Origin: Sodiomyces alkalinus F11
Lineage: Eukaryota > Ascomycota > Sordariomycetes > Glomerellales > Plectosphaerellaceae
Assembly: GCF_003711515.1 (NCBI RefSeq)
Contig: NW_021167089.1
Coordinates: forward strand, 1,155,799-1,219,798
Length of the DNA: 64,000 bases
Direction: 5' to 3'
Within the stretch, counting starts at the first letter, position 1, and each line of letters begins with the position of its first letter. The notes beneath the pieces were generated by a model. The model did no database searches, had not been told where the DNA came from, and worked only from the letters and a program-made list of their open reading frames with translations. Below, piece after piece: positions 1 through 10,719 of the stretch. The position numbers and the translations under genes are program-made.

Positions 1-444
1 TCGCCACGTCTACTCCGCCAGCCGCCCCCACATCGGCCGTACCTGCGCCACCGTCATCACCTTTTTCATCTCCGCCCTCGGCCACGAGGTCGTTATGGCC
101 TGCATCACCAAGAAACTGCGAGGCTACGGATTCATCTGTCAGATGCTCCAGCTTCCCATCGTCATGCTGCAGCGCACTCAGTGGGTCAGGGGTAGAAAGA
201 CCCTCAACAACGTGTTTTTCTGGATCTCCATGATTATAGGCCTTAGCTTGGTGAGTAGCCCTGCACATATGTTTTATTTATAACCCCCCCTGTCCCCCCG
301 TTCCCCCGTCCCTCCGTCCCCCCTTCCCACTTACCTCCTCACAAACCCGTGGTCCGCGGGAGGTCGAGGAGACCGACGTGCTGACTTGGACCGATTCTCT
401 TTTTCCCTCTCCCGTAGATATGCTCTCTCTATGTCCTCGTCTAG
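1..444 (+). CDS. sterol O-acyltransferase (MBOAT family), 3' end only
   Basis: Enzymes of this family esterify ergosterol with fatty acyl-CoA in the endoplasmic reticulum for storage in lipid droplets. Only the C-terminal 91 residues lie in the window, and the start is off the left edge. The first exon visible reads from base 2 to 250. The intron is 251-417 (donor GTGAGT, acceptor CCCGTAG, a CTGAC branch-site candidate near 380). The final exon, 418-444, adds eight residues (ICSLYVLV) before TAG, a usual end for this family. The segment SALGHEVVM holds the conserved MBOAT histidine, followed by the family-typical stretch around FICQMLQLPI and hydrophobic membrane helices. The gene faces the J-domain gene convergently. 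The family call is from recognised motifs and is fairly sure; whether it is the ARE1- or ARE2-like paralogue cannot be told. Confidence 0.85.
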
Positions 445-2319
445 ACGCCTCCCCGCTTCCGTTCTCTCTCTCTCTCATCTCTCTCCTCCCCGCTTCACAG
501 GCATTCAGACAAAAACAGACTGTGGATAAAGACCCGTCAGACTCGAGTCCGGACTTGTCGTAGCAGTAATTGTTTGATTTTGGTGCAACCTCTCTCACTA
601 TACCCCTGGGTTCATTACCTTACCTCATCGTCATAAAGCCATGATAGTCGACATCATACACCATCGACACAGATGCAGCGGGTCGTCTTTCTCACGTTTA
701 GATGACATTGCTTTTTTTATGTTTATACCCCTGCCTGGCATTCCCCACGGCACTCGCTCACTCGGTTGCGATTCGCATTGCACATCGACGGAAAAGGAAA
801 CAATCACGCAAAGCCATAACAAGAGTTTCGTGTCTTTGATTTGCTTGGTTTGTCATTAAATCTGAGGATTCATTTTACGTTGACTTTCCTACGTTGTTTG
901 ACCACGCCATACGTGTCCGCCCTTGCCGATGATTCTCGGTCCAAAAGTGTTCCATGCTTCCTCTCCCTGTCTCCTCCGAGACGAACTAACTGTTAGGTAG
1001 TTAGGAGATGGCAAAGTTATTATTAAATGCTAAAATTTAGACACGCCCTGCCGTAAAAATCGTATCCTGAAGACTCAAGCAAGCCATAATGAATGAGAAG
1101 CGGGATGCTAGAGAAGCCTACCTTAGCGAGGTCACAGACAAGGAACGACGGTATACCAGAAAAAAGCGGAAGGAACAGTATTTCAAATTCGGGACAGAAA
1201 TGCCTTGACTCATTTGACATCCATCGTGAGAAACGCAACTACCTAGCCATCAAATCAAAAACACCTAGCCGTCGAGACGAGCGCGGGTGGCTGGTAGGGC
1301 ATGCTCAGACATGCGATCCATCTCTCATACTCATCAAAGCTGTCACATCCTAGTCATTCCAACCATCGTCCATGCCGTGCTGCCGCGTCGGAAACAACGT
1401 AACAGCGTGCCTTGAATGACAGGCCGGAGAGATGCTGGTATCACTCTTCCGAGCATCCCAGCTAGCTTCAACCCGGCCGTCAAGAAGGAAATTGGCCGCG
1501 GCGTTTCCAGGCACACGGTAGCTTTCTCCCACTCCTTCGGCATCCAAAAAAAAAAAAACGAATGTGTGGTATCTCCGCCCAACTCCGACTCAAGTGGAAC
1601 AAACAACGGGCAAAAGAAGAACAAAATAATAATAATAATAATAAATAAAAAAGACGCGGAAAATATCCAAGGCCAATATGAAGGTACCAACGAGTTGAAC
1701 GATCACAACGACGAAGAAGAAAAAAAAAAGAAGAAAAAAAGAGAAAACGCAAACAGAACATGAAATGCAGATATAGCCTCCCAGTATGCATCATATGGTT
1801 TGTTATGTTGTATCATATAACGTCACGTTCGTCGCTTCAGATCGCCGTTGCATTAGGGGTAGAATAGCAAGGGATTGCAGCTTCGACTCTGGGGAGCAAC
1901 CTTAGCGACAAGGCTCTAACGAGACCCAAGCCACATGGAGGGTTCAGGCGACGAGCCTAATGAACGTGGCTGTCACACCGCTCATATAGGCCCAATCGCC
2001 ATCTTTACCTCTCCATTAGTAACACCCCAAGACTGCAGGTCCACAACGCCAGTTCTGGACGAATGTCCTGTTGACACGATCCCACCGTCCCCGTGTGCAA
2101 ATCACCTCATCTGCTTCTGTGTAGGGTGGTTTGAGGTGCAAGGGAAGAAGCCAAGGAAAGAGACCAAGAAAAAAAAAAAAGGAATAAGGTCCAGCAATAA
2201 AACATGTCGGTCATCATTACTGTATGCATTGCCATCGAGGTCAATGGCTCCCATCATACAGGACAAAGATACCAAGGCAAGAACTGAAAGAATATGAGTG
2301 TAGTGGGAAACTATGCATC
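445..2319. other. intergenic, convergent 3' flanks
   Basis: This lies between the stops of two convergent genes. It contains only short open frames broken by low-complexity runs: poly-A near 1548-1558, an (AAT)n stretch near 1625-1650, and an A/G-rich run near 1720-1745. I see no conserved coding pattern and no RNA gene. Confidence 0.6.
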
Positions 2320-4215
2320 CTACGCCCGGGCATAGCCCTCTGGCCAGTAGCTAGCGTGAGGAATGTCGGAATACTGAACATCCTCTGGCGAGTACGCTTT
2401 GGACGTCTTGACTTTGGAGTAGTAAGCACCGCCACTGTTGCTGTAGGCTGCCTCGCGCGAAGGCATAGGCGGTCGGGGGTGAGATGAAGAATAGTATGCG
2501 GCCTTACTGGACTTCCTCGAAGGAGGAGGCGACGACTCTTCACGGTAATACGCCCGGTCGACCGGAATAGGAGCCGTGTGTCCATTGCTCACAGTGTAAC
2601 GGGTCGAGTGGCGTGACGGAGGCGTGGGATAGTCGGCAGGCATGGGCGGCGGCGGTGAGTGAGTCTTGTGGCGTCGTTCGCGTCTCCGGCGGCGCTCGTG
2701 CTCATCCTCCGAGTCGCTGTCATCGCTCAAAACCTGAGACTGCAGCCTCGAGCGGCTCCGGCCTCGCGGATCAGGCATGCGCGGGTCTGGCTCGCCCACG
2801 TAGTGGTACGTCTGGGCACGCGAGATGGACGGCTGAGGCGGAGTGCGTCCGTAATCCTCTGTCAAGGTGTTCGCCCTTGCAAGGTGGCCCTTCCTTGGAG
2901 GCGACTCTGGCACTGCAGGCGGGGTTGTACCGGCCTTGAAGAATTGAGGAGGCATGCGAGGAGAGGCTGAGTCGATAATGATAGGGGTGGTCGGAATGGA
3001 ATCCTTAGAACCAGAAGATGACTTTTTATGAGTCGATCCCTCCCTGGCTTTAGGCGCGTCCGAGGACCGTCTGGCTGAAGATTTAGCAGATGATCGGCGG
3101 GGGATATCCTCGTCTACCGTAACAGGAGGAGGTGAAAAGGGGGAGTCCTGGGGCGCCGGTGGTGTGGGAACCGCGACTGGAGGCTCTGCGTACCGGACGT
3201 TGTAGGGTGGCTCGGAGTAAGTCTGCGCTCGGCTCAGAGACGGCTGGGCCTTTTGACGGGCAGAAAACATGTACCGCACGGCGTTGAGCATGTCCTTCTG
3301 TGTCTTGTCCATGGGCAACGCGGGGTTTTCCTCTTCCTCTTGGGGCACTGGATGCACGGGATGCACCGGGTGCTCCCGTTCCCGTTCCCGTTCCCGTTCT
3401 CGTTCGGGCTTGTCCCTGTCATCATGCTTCTTAGACGTCGAGGAAGTCGACTTCTTCCTCTCCCTCTCAGATTTGGGGAGGCGGTATTCGTCATCATCAT
3501 ACGGTTCCACGTATGGTGACTTTTGTCTTCGCTTCTCCTCGACTTCACGTTTCCGCTCTTTGTCGACACGCTTCTTATCGGCCCGACGCGCCTCCTTCTC
3601 GGCTGCTGCACGAGCGAGCTTTTCCTTTTCTTCTTGCTCCTCCCTTCGGCGCCTCCGTTCACGTTCTTTTTCTCGGTCTCGGTCGCGATCTCGGTCGCGG
3701 TCTCGATCCCTATCGTTATCTCGCCGAGAGGGTTTATCGTCGTATGAAGCTTGGCGTCGGGCACTGCGCACAGCCTCCTCGAAAAAGCGGGCACTGGTCA
3801 AGTCATCTTCATACGACCGAGACTGCGAATACGCCGTCGTTCCGGTGACCGGCGACGCTCGAGAAGACGATTTAGTTTTCAAGCTATCGGGCAGAGGCTC
3901 AGCGGTCCGGATGTTGACGTAATGCGTAGTCGTGCGAGGAGACGATGAAATGGCCTCGGCTGCCCTCTTCTTCTGGAGTTCTATCAACCTGATCTGGTCA
4001 TCATATTTTGCCCGCTTGTTCTCGTCGGTTAGAAGTTCATAAGCTTGCTGGACTTTCTGAAACTCCTTTTGCTTTTCGGCCTTGAGTTTCGGGTCCTGCA
4101 CCTTGTCCGGATGGCATTTAAGGACCAGCTTCCGGTGGGCAGTGCGGATTTCCGACAACTGTGCATCCTTGGGCACACCCAGAGCCGTATACGGACATGG
4201 CGGTAGCGGGCTCAT
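2320..4215 (-). CDS. J-domain (DnaJ-like) protein with charged, disordered C-terminal region
   Basis: This is a 631-residue single-exon gene. Residues about 8-75 form a J domain with the HPD motif at 35-37, the element that stimulates Hsp70 ATPase, so it is probably an Hsp70 co-chaperone. There is no Gly/Phe region or zinc-finger domain, so it is a class C J protein. After the J domain the chain is strongly charged and repetitive: an RD-dipeptide run, a long Lys/Arg/Glu coiled-coil-like stretch of roughly residues 165-230, an RE-dipeptide run near 270, then Ser/Pro/Tyr-rich sequence to the end. RD/RE repeats often occur in proteins of RNA processing, but that is only suggestive. The start codon sits just before the J domain, so the N-terminus is secure. 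The family call is firm; the client is unknown. Confidence 0.88.
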   Translation of the reverse strand: MSPLPPCPYTALGVPKDAQLSEIRTAHRKLVLKCHPDKVQDPKLKAEKQKEFQKVQQAYELLTDENKRAKYDDQIRLIELQKKRAAEAISSSPRTTTHYVNIRTAEPLPDSLKTKSSSRASPVTGTTAYSQSRSYEDDLTSARFFEEAVRSARRQASYDDKPSRRDNDRDRDRDRDRDRDREKERERRRRREEQEEKEKLARAAAEKEARRADKKRVDKERKREVEEKRRQKSPYVEPYDDDEYRLPKSERERKKSTSSTSKKHDDRDKPEREREREREREHPVHPVHPVPQEEEENPALPMDKTQKDMLNAVRYMFSARQKAQPSLSRAQTYSEPPYNVRYAEPPVAVPTPPAPQDSPFSPPPVTVDEDIPRRSSAKSSARRSSDAPKAREGSTHKKSSSGSKDSIPTTPIIIDSASPRMPPQFFKAGTTPPAVPESPPRKGHLARANTLTEDYGRTPPQPSISRAQTYHYVGEPDPRMPDPRGRSRSRLQSQVLSDDSDSEDEHERRRRRERRHKTHSPPPPMPADYPTPPSRHSTRYTVSNGHTAPIPVDRAYYREESSPPPSRKSSKAAYYSSSHPRPPMPSREAAYSNSGGAYYSKVKTSKAYSPEDVQYSDIPHASYWPEGYARA

Positions 4216-4952
4216 GGCAAGCAGATGAGGCGAGGTGGGCGTATGCGGTTATATGGGTGCGATTGTGATGGTGAAGAACGGTGAAGGAAGGGTGATGGGA
4301 GTGAGAGAAGAAGGTAGGTTGGGTGGCCGGTTGTGTCGAGTTTCGACGAACCCGTTGAAGTGGCGAGATGCAAGTGGCAAGTAAACGCCGGACGCTCAAA
4401 AGCCGGCTGTCGGTCTTATTGCATCGATGCGTGTGATGGATATGGCAGCCCGGCGAGCGGATGGTCTGGTCTGACAAATCACTGGGCGGTTGGGTTGACG
4501 GTGACTGACGGTTGATGGGCAATGGTCGTTGTAGCAACGGTAATACAACGAAGACGCGAGGCTGAGCGAAAGAGATCCAAAGAGGAAGAAAGAGAGAGAG
4601 CCAAAATGAAGGAATGGTTTAAAAGGAGAATCAACTGCTTTTCTTAACACAGCCCGCTAAGCAAAGTCGGCGATTGCAGCAGAGAAGAAGGGGGAAACGA
4701 GAGGACGATAGCCAAGGCGGCGGCACGGTGACGGTGAAGGGGAAGCCAAGGTAACGACGTCGATCCGCGAATGCGTGCTTCGTATGTTGTTTTGTTTTGT
4801 TCTGCTTGTTTTCTCGGTGCTCCTCTCCCGTTGAGGCGAGGCGGAGGAGAAAGAGAGGAGGGTTTTGGAGTTGCAGGTGAAGTTCCTGGGTTGAGGGAAC
4901 GAGGGGAGGAGATGAGGAGAGGTGGGTACGAAGGAGGCGGTCCGTAGTTACT

Positions 4953-4961
4953 TACGGAGTA
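4953..4961 (+). repeat. TACGGAGTA motif copy
   Basis: Exact 9-mer, one of eight exact copies (both orientations) in the window, all between genes. It lies about 740 bp upstream of the J-domain gene. Other copies: 6574, 13796, 17386 (reverse), 24656, 30659, 37029 (reverse), 62768 (reverse). Confidence 0.6.
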
Positions 4962-6366
4962 CGAATAGTTGCTTAGGGTCGGTCGGTTTGGGGGGGAACT
5001 TGGATGAGGTCACGGTCTGGATGGGTCGCAAGTACCCTTGGAAGGAGGAGGCGAGACGGTGAGCTGATTGGTTGTAATGGACGATAATAATGGATCCTGA
5101 GTGGCTCTTGGCCAATGCATCTTCGTACTCAGTACGTACTCTACCACTCTCCTTGTGTACAAGAAGTCACCAGAGAAGAAGACAGACGGGGAAAGAAAGG
5201 GTCACTAGCGTGGAAGGTCAAAAGAGTGGGGCAAAAGGGGGGCCGCGGTATGCGGTACGATGTGATGAAGCCGAGGGGGGGGGTGGGGGGGCAAAAGGAC
5301 AACGGTCGATGAGAGGTGAATGTGATGGCCCTGCTGATTGATGGGCGGGCGGGTCTAGGAAAAAAGGGGGGGTACGGTAGGTAATGCGGAGAGAAAAGGG
5401 AGCCAATGCTCTGAGGCGTTCCTCTCTAAATGGTGGCAGACAATCCGCTTCGAGTGGCTGCAATCACAACACCCTAACGAGTCTGGCCTGTGTCCACTAT
5501 CTCAGTCTCCTGTCCAGTGGCATAAGGTGAGACAGGCGAGTCGTGGTTTTTCTTTGGTCGATGGCGACTACGGAGCAAAGCTAGTGCGCGGGCGACAACG
5601 GACGAGGGGGTTAAACGGCCTTGAAGAAACTCCCCCTAAATGGAGCTCAACCGATGGAGATACCTCTTGGTCACAAGACGCTTGAAAATAACACGACCGC
5701 GACCCAGGTAACCGACTGATTTACGTTATCCTGTATCCTAGGGCCCGGTTAAAATCGTGGTCGCATAAATGAGAAAGCAAACGGGACATCATGACCTTCT
5801 GTCTGCTCAGTAACCTTAATGAAAACCCAACTGGCAACTGGGCGACCTGCAACTACCAACACTACTCGGGCGCATTACTAATACTAATACTACTTCGCAC
5901 GAGGTTGTAGGGGGTATGTACCTATGTACCGAGGATAGGATGGGGAGCTCGGGCGCCGGGCGCTGCTTGATTGGCAGAGCTGAACGTTCGAGTCCAGGGC
6001 CAGACTGGTTGGGTAGGGTAGGGCGGTGATAGGTTATTGCAACGAGTCTGGAGACTTATTGCATCTCAGCTCAGGGGAAGGAGGCAAAAATTGTGGCAAT
6101 TGCGGAGCATTTAGAACGCTGACGAATACATACTGAACCGAACAATCTGCTGAAAAATCTCGGAGATTTTCAGTCGTCAATGCTGCTGCTGCCTCATCCT
6201 TTCTGAGTCGTGTCATTTGGGTAGGATGAGGCGTTATCGATACTAGCCGCAAGGCCCAAAAAAAAATTCCCCCCCCAGGGGAAGGGATGGAAATATGAAG
6301 GAGATAAGACAAACTGCGCAACATGAGAATCATCGAGAATCCACGGGAATGAATTCGTTATTATTA

Positions 6367-6700
6367 TTAACGCCGTATTGAAAACTTGGGTGCCATGTCT
6401 ACAAAGTAGAAATTGGCATTGCCCTGGGGCGGTGACAAATCCACAATATGCGGTTTCAAAGTGGCCGGGGAGAAACCAAAGTCCGCGTCGAGCAATAAAA
6501 GAACGTACCGATGCGGACAGGACACAATGGGAGGGTTTCGGTCAAACAAGTACATAACCAAAGCATCCTCGTGTACGGAGTAATTACCGATTGAATACAA
6601 GTCTTTTGTTTTTCGTTCGCTGCGTCCCGGTCCAAAATAGCACAATACTAGGGGTTCAGCTGGTTTGTTTTGGTGATGGATGAGCCCCGCGATGGGTAAG
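6367..6700 (-). pseudogene. possible C-terminal remnant of a PEBP-like protein
   Basis: A reverse-strand frame ending in TAA at 6367-6369 contains PHRYVLLLL, preceded by a Pro-Pro pair and followed by an Asp-Phe-Gly-Phe segment and then ANFYFV. This order resembles the C-terminal half of phosphatidylethanolamine-binding proteins (PP..GPHRYVFLL...ANYF). The frame continues upstream without a stop to about 6700 but offers no good ATG, and I could not find the N-terminal DPDAP half. It may be a decayed gene, the last exon of an unrecognised gene, or chance similarity. The call is tentative. Confidence 0.25.
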
Positions 6701-7788
6701 GCGGAAAGTCTCGTTGCTAGGGTGAAGCGGACGATTCATGGACAGGGTCAGAGGCTCAGACCAACAAGAGCGAACGAGCTGCAAAGAGGGCGGTCTCATC
6801 GTCGCACATTCTGCTTCGTCTGTCTGCAAGCCCTGCTGCTGCTTCCGCTCCGACAATGGCGCGGCAGTCCCAATGCGGCATGGCTGGCGATGTGGCGGTG
6901 AGGAACCAACGACCCGAGTCAGATCTGGGGAAACCCACCCCGAGATCGAGAGACACGAGGCGAGAGGAGACGACCAATGTCGATGTCAAATCCACGGGGC
7001 GGTCAGGGTTACGGTTACGAATACAAGAGAAAAGGAGAGGGGAAAAGAAAGGCTACGTCCGCCCTTGTGTCGGAGGGCTGAGTTGCTCTTACGTTTGCCA
7101 ATGGGGCTTCCCGAGCACAGAGGAGAAGCGATGAAAAAGCACCTGTTCCCTGGGTCCTAATTATAAACTACCTTAGACGCACCACCCGTGGATGAGGGAG
7201 TTACTACTTCGTAATCACTTCGTACAGCGGCCAGCTGGATAACATGTGAAGGAAGACATATGTGTCCATATACGTCGTAGGTGCTAGGTAACCTCACCAC
7301 ACACGTAATGCGAGCAGAAACAGCCGAACAGCCGACGAGCAGCCTTTGGTTTCGTGACGAGAGAAGCAGCAATTGGAAAAGGGCGACGAATGAGTTCGAG
7401 TCGATGGAAATTCCTCGTTACACACTCGAAGCAACATACAGAGTACGTACCATAACTATCTATATACGGATAAGTTACAGCCAACTTGCAGCGGACTCGC
7501 CAGCCATACAAAAAAAAAAGAAATTTGCCAGACGTGGGGAGACAGGTCATTAGGTGGGGTGCGTACGTACAGGTACGATTCAACGAGCGAAGTAAAGCGA
7601 CGGTCACCCGGAATCGACAACTGAGTGGGTGACTGACTTGGAGACGATGAAGAAGGACCCCCAAGTGACTCGTAAAGTCAATCTCCTAGATAACATGCCA
7701 TAACGGTTGAAAAGTTCAAGTTCCCTGAACAAGCCTCTTAGAGTTTGAGACTTAGGTGTACGAAGGGAACGACGGCGCCCGTTTTGAC

Positions 7789-7828
7789 ACGCTTTAGCAC
7801 GCTTTGACACGCTTTGGCACGCTTTAGC
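7789..7828. repeat. four tandem 10-bp repeats
   Basis: The unit ACGCTTTAGC appears four times in a row with the last bases varying (AGC, GAC, GGC, AGC). It is a short minisatellite with no coding sense. Confidence 0.8.
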
Positions 7829-8422
7829 AGCCCTTCCTTTCAACGACTCGTCGGCGCTTCGCTCGGACGGGTGCTCTAGGGACGGTCCCGACCGACTCGG
7901 GAGGGGCCAACCTTTAACCTCTATGACTCGCTCTATCCTGTCTAGATTTCCCCTTTGTTCGAACCCGTCTTCTCATAAAAGGTATGTATATCTAAGTCCG
8001 TACCAGTGTATCCGTAACTACCTTCAACCCTACACAAGTGACATACTGAAAGCGGGACATTCTGCCGGTCTTTGAGGTGCCTGCGTTGTCGAGTCCTTAC
8101 CCGAGGTACTTACTTAGCCCGTCTCGCCGGACGAATAGGTACATCCATCCCACTTCCTACGGTACCTATGTTGACCTAATGACCCCTCTCCCCCCCTCTC
8201 CTCCCTCCTTTCGCTTCATTATTTTGGCGTGAGACGGTTTCGTCTATAAAAATGAAGCACGTTTAGCTTTCTGCCAAGCTCCTTGGTGGTTGGTACTAGT
8301 CGTCAAACAGGGTTTCTCGTTCCTCACAGATGGATGGCCTTCCTTTTCCGGACAACGTTCTTATTACGGCCGACGGCTGACCGACAAGAACAAGTCAACT
8401 GTGCGCCTTTTGTGCATATGTT

Positions 8423-8455
8423 GCTATTGCTATTGCTATTGCTATTGCTATTGCC
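8423..8455. repeat. hexanucleotide microsatellite (TTGCTA)n
   Basis: TTGCTA-type units are repeated about five times, followed immediately by a GTCGCC-type triplet run to about 8476. Confidence 0.8.
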
Positions 8456-9070
8456 GACGCCGTCGCCGTCGCCGTCCCTCGTTCCCCACGTGGAGCTCAA
8501 GTAGAGCAACCGCCTGAGAACCTAAGAGACTCCTTTTGCCTAAGGTAGCACGCGGGGTATCCATGCGTAAGTGCGAATGTACGAGGAATTTGTACTTCGT
8601 AAAGTTATGTGAGCGCTGTCCAAACAGACATGGCCAACCTACATTTAATTGCATTGGTCTAAACGGGGCCTCTTCCGTATGGCCGTTGCTGGGCCCTCGC
8701 AGGCGACTTGGCCACCTATGTGTGGATGACACGAATATGTACGTTGTAATAGCATCAAGTCTTTGTAAAGCCATTCGCTAAGAGGTACGAAGCACGAAGA
8801 AGATCGGGGCATCGTTCAGGCTGGACAACCGCCATGCTCCCGAACTGGCCACGACTCTGTCCCCTTCGATTAATCCCAGAGGGCATTAACTCAACGTCAC
8901 AATCCCGCGCCATCGATCAGATCACGACTGCACCCCACGCGGACGCAAGGTCTCAAGAGTTTCGATCACAAGGGCCGCAACCCAAGCGGCCACACCACAA
9001 TAACCTCTCATGTGGGTGGTCAGAAGCAGGTACGTCCATCTGGCAGCAGGTGAGAGGTCACACCATTCAC

Positions 9071-9106
9071 TAAGGTACGTACCTTAATAAGGTAAGGTAC
9101 CTTAAG
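9071..9106. repeat. palindromic GGTAC/ACGTAC cluster
   Basis: A dense run of overlapping self-complementary tetra- and hexamers (GGTACGTACC, GGTACC, CCTTAA). Similar clusters occur at 25601-25620, 25806-25841, 28947-28966, 51211-51240 and 58226-58262. Confidence 0.6.
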
Positions 9107-10719
9107 TTCAGTGCACCAAGTTCCACGTCAACCCCGCGTGAAGTCGGTCATCACTCGTCGTTCCATCCAGACTCCACCTCCTCAATTCCCCTCTGTCCGC
9201 TGCTAGCAAGTAGGGTAATGCCATATATTCATAGCCAGCCAGGTGATGCCCAGGCACGATATGTCGACACATCAGAGCAGTGAGACGTCAAAGGACGGGG
9301 TCAGGCCGACTTGTCATGATTGGCTCGTGGCCCACGGGGCATATCAAGCCGAAGCAGGATAGCGTGGGTGTCCTGTCTCTCCAGGACGGGATACAATTCG
9401 ATTCGATTCGTCCCGTTAACTCTGTATTCTTGCTACCCCTCTCCACATGGTCCTTTCCTTTTGATCTCCCCCCGCGTCACGGTGGCCCCTTGTCGACTCG
9501 AGGGGACGGGGAGGTCCTTCTGTTATAACCACCTCGATCGAATGAAACGTGGTCTTGGAGTGGACGACTCGATCCCCCCCCCCCACCCTGCATAGTTGTA
9601 CGGCTTCTGCATAAACCAATGCCACAGCAACTCGACCTGTCACTACCACTTCTGGGAACTCGTGGTTCTATACGATTTCGTACCAGAGGCTCGTGCGCCG
9701 CTACCGAGATACCCGAAGATAGGATGATAAAGTGTGCCCTCGGTGGTCAAAGACAAGAGCCTACGACGTCGCTACCAGGTGCACCAGCTCCGATTCTTCA
9801 GCCGATGCGCGGATAAGGATCCGATTCCTCCTTGGTGAGACAGACCACACGTCCGCCTTGTCTGTCTGTTACGAGTCAACAACCATAATTCCGAGAAAGA
9901 ACAGAGTTCAGATGCCTGCCGTCTTGACCTGCCATAGAGGTTCTGCGGATGTTACTGCGGATAATTTGAAATAAGGGGCGGTCTTCTCGATCACGCACGC
10001 CCCGCCCCCTATGTGCAAACTGATATTATTATTGACGACCGTGGCTTAGCTGAGAGTCGCTACAGAGTATATTACATGAGGATTGTCTTTTTCTTTTCCC
10101 ACGTTCGCAAAAACTCTGTATATCTTAACTGCTTCATAGTAAGCAATGTGAAAACAATTCAATATGATCCATAATAGAGAAAAACTTGGACAGGATGGTT
10201 ATGATGGAAAAAAAGGTTGCTGTGAAGGTGGAAAAAAGGTATAGGTAATGATATAATATACTTCGTAGTGACCCTCACCTTAACTCTCGCGCCACAATGC
10301 CCCACAGTATGCTCAGCTAAGCACACGGTCGTCAGTATCAGTTTATCCGAAACCTGCTGCTCCCGTGAAACAATTCCCCCCCCTTCCCGTGTCCGGAGCG
10401 GACTTGGAAACGAACTTCCGCTTCGGAGTCCTCGGGGCCCGATTTCGTATAAGAGGGGAAATTGTTAAGATATAAAACACATAAAAGGAAACGATATAAG
10501 GGGAACCATCTAGGAGACGAGGAATCCTAAGTCTAGGGGCAGAGAATCTCTGCTAGAAGGTGGGTGAATTCTCTACATTATGTGTGTGTAGTCGCATCTA
10601 CTCTCATACACGTTATCCGCAGAGGCGTCCGTCCTCAGTCTCATCACAAGTCGTTCATACTTGATCCATCCCACTCTACAAAGGTTACAACACTCGCAGG
10701 TCTCATCCTCTTTTTCATC

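Larger units (their letters stand above)
4216..10719. other. 6.5-kb gene-poor intergenic region
   Basis: This separates the divergent J-domain and P450 genes. The first kilobase upstream of the J-domain gene is A/G- and C/T-rich and probably promoter and leader. The rest holds only short frames, plus simple repeats (10-bp repeats at 7789-7828, a hexanucleotide at about 8423-8455), palindromic GGTAC/ACGTAC clusters (9071-9106), and copies of the TACGGAGTA motif at 4953 and 6574. A possible PEBP-like coding remnant lies at 6367-6645 and is listed separately. I found no convincing tRNA or complete gene. Confidence 0.6.

Noticed and set aside
3269..3922. 217-codon forward frame opposite the J-domain gene
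   Set aside because: Ser/Arg-rich antisense of RD/RE repeats.
5950..6005. tRNA-like T-loop (GTTCGAGTCC)
   Set aside because: No matching acceptor, D or anticodon stems could be formed.
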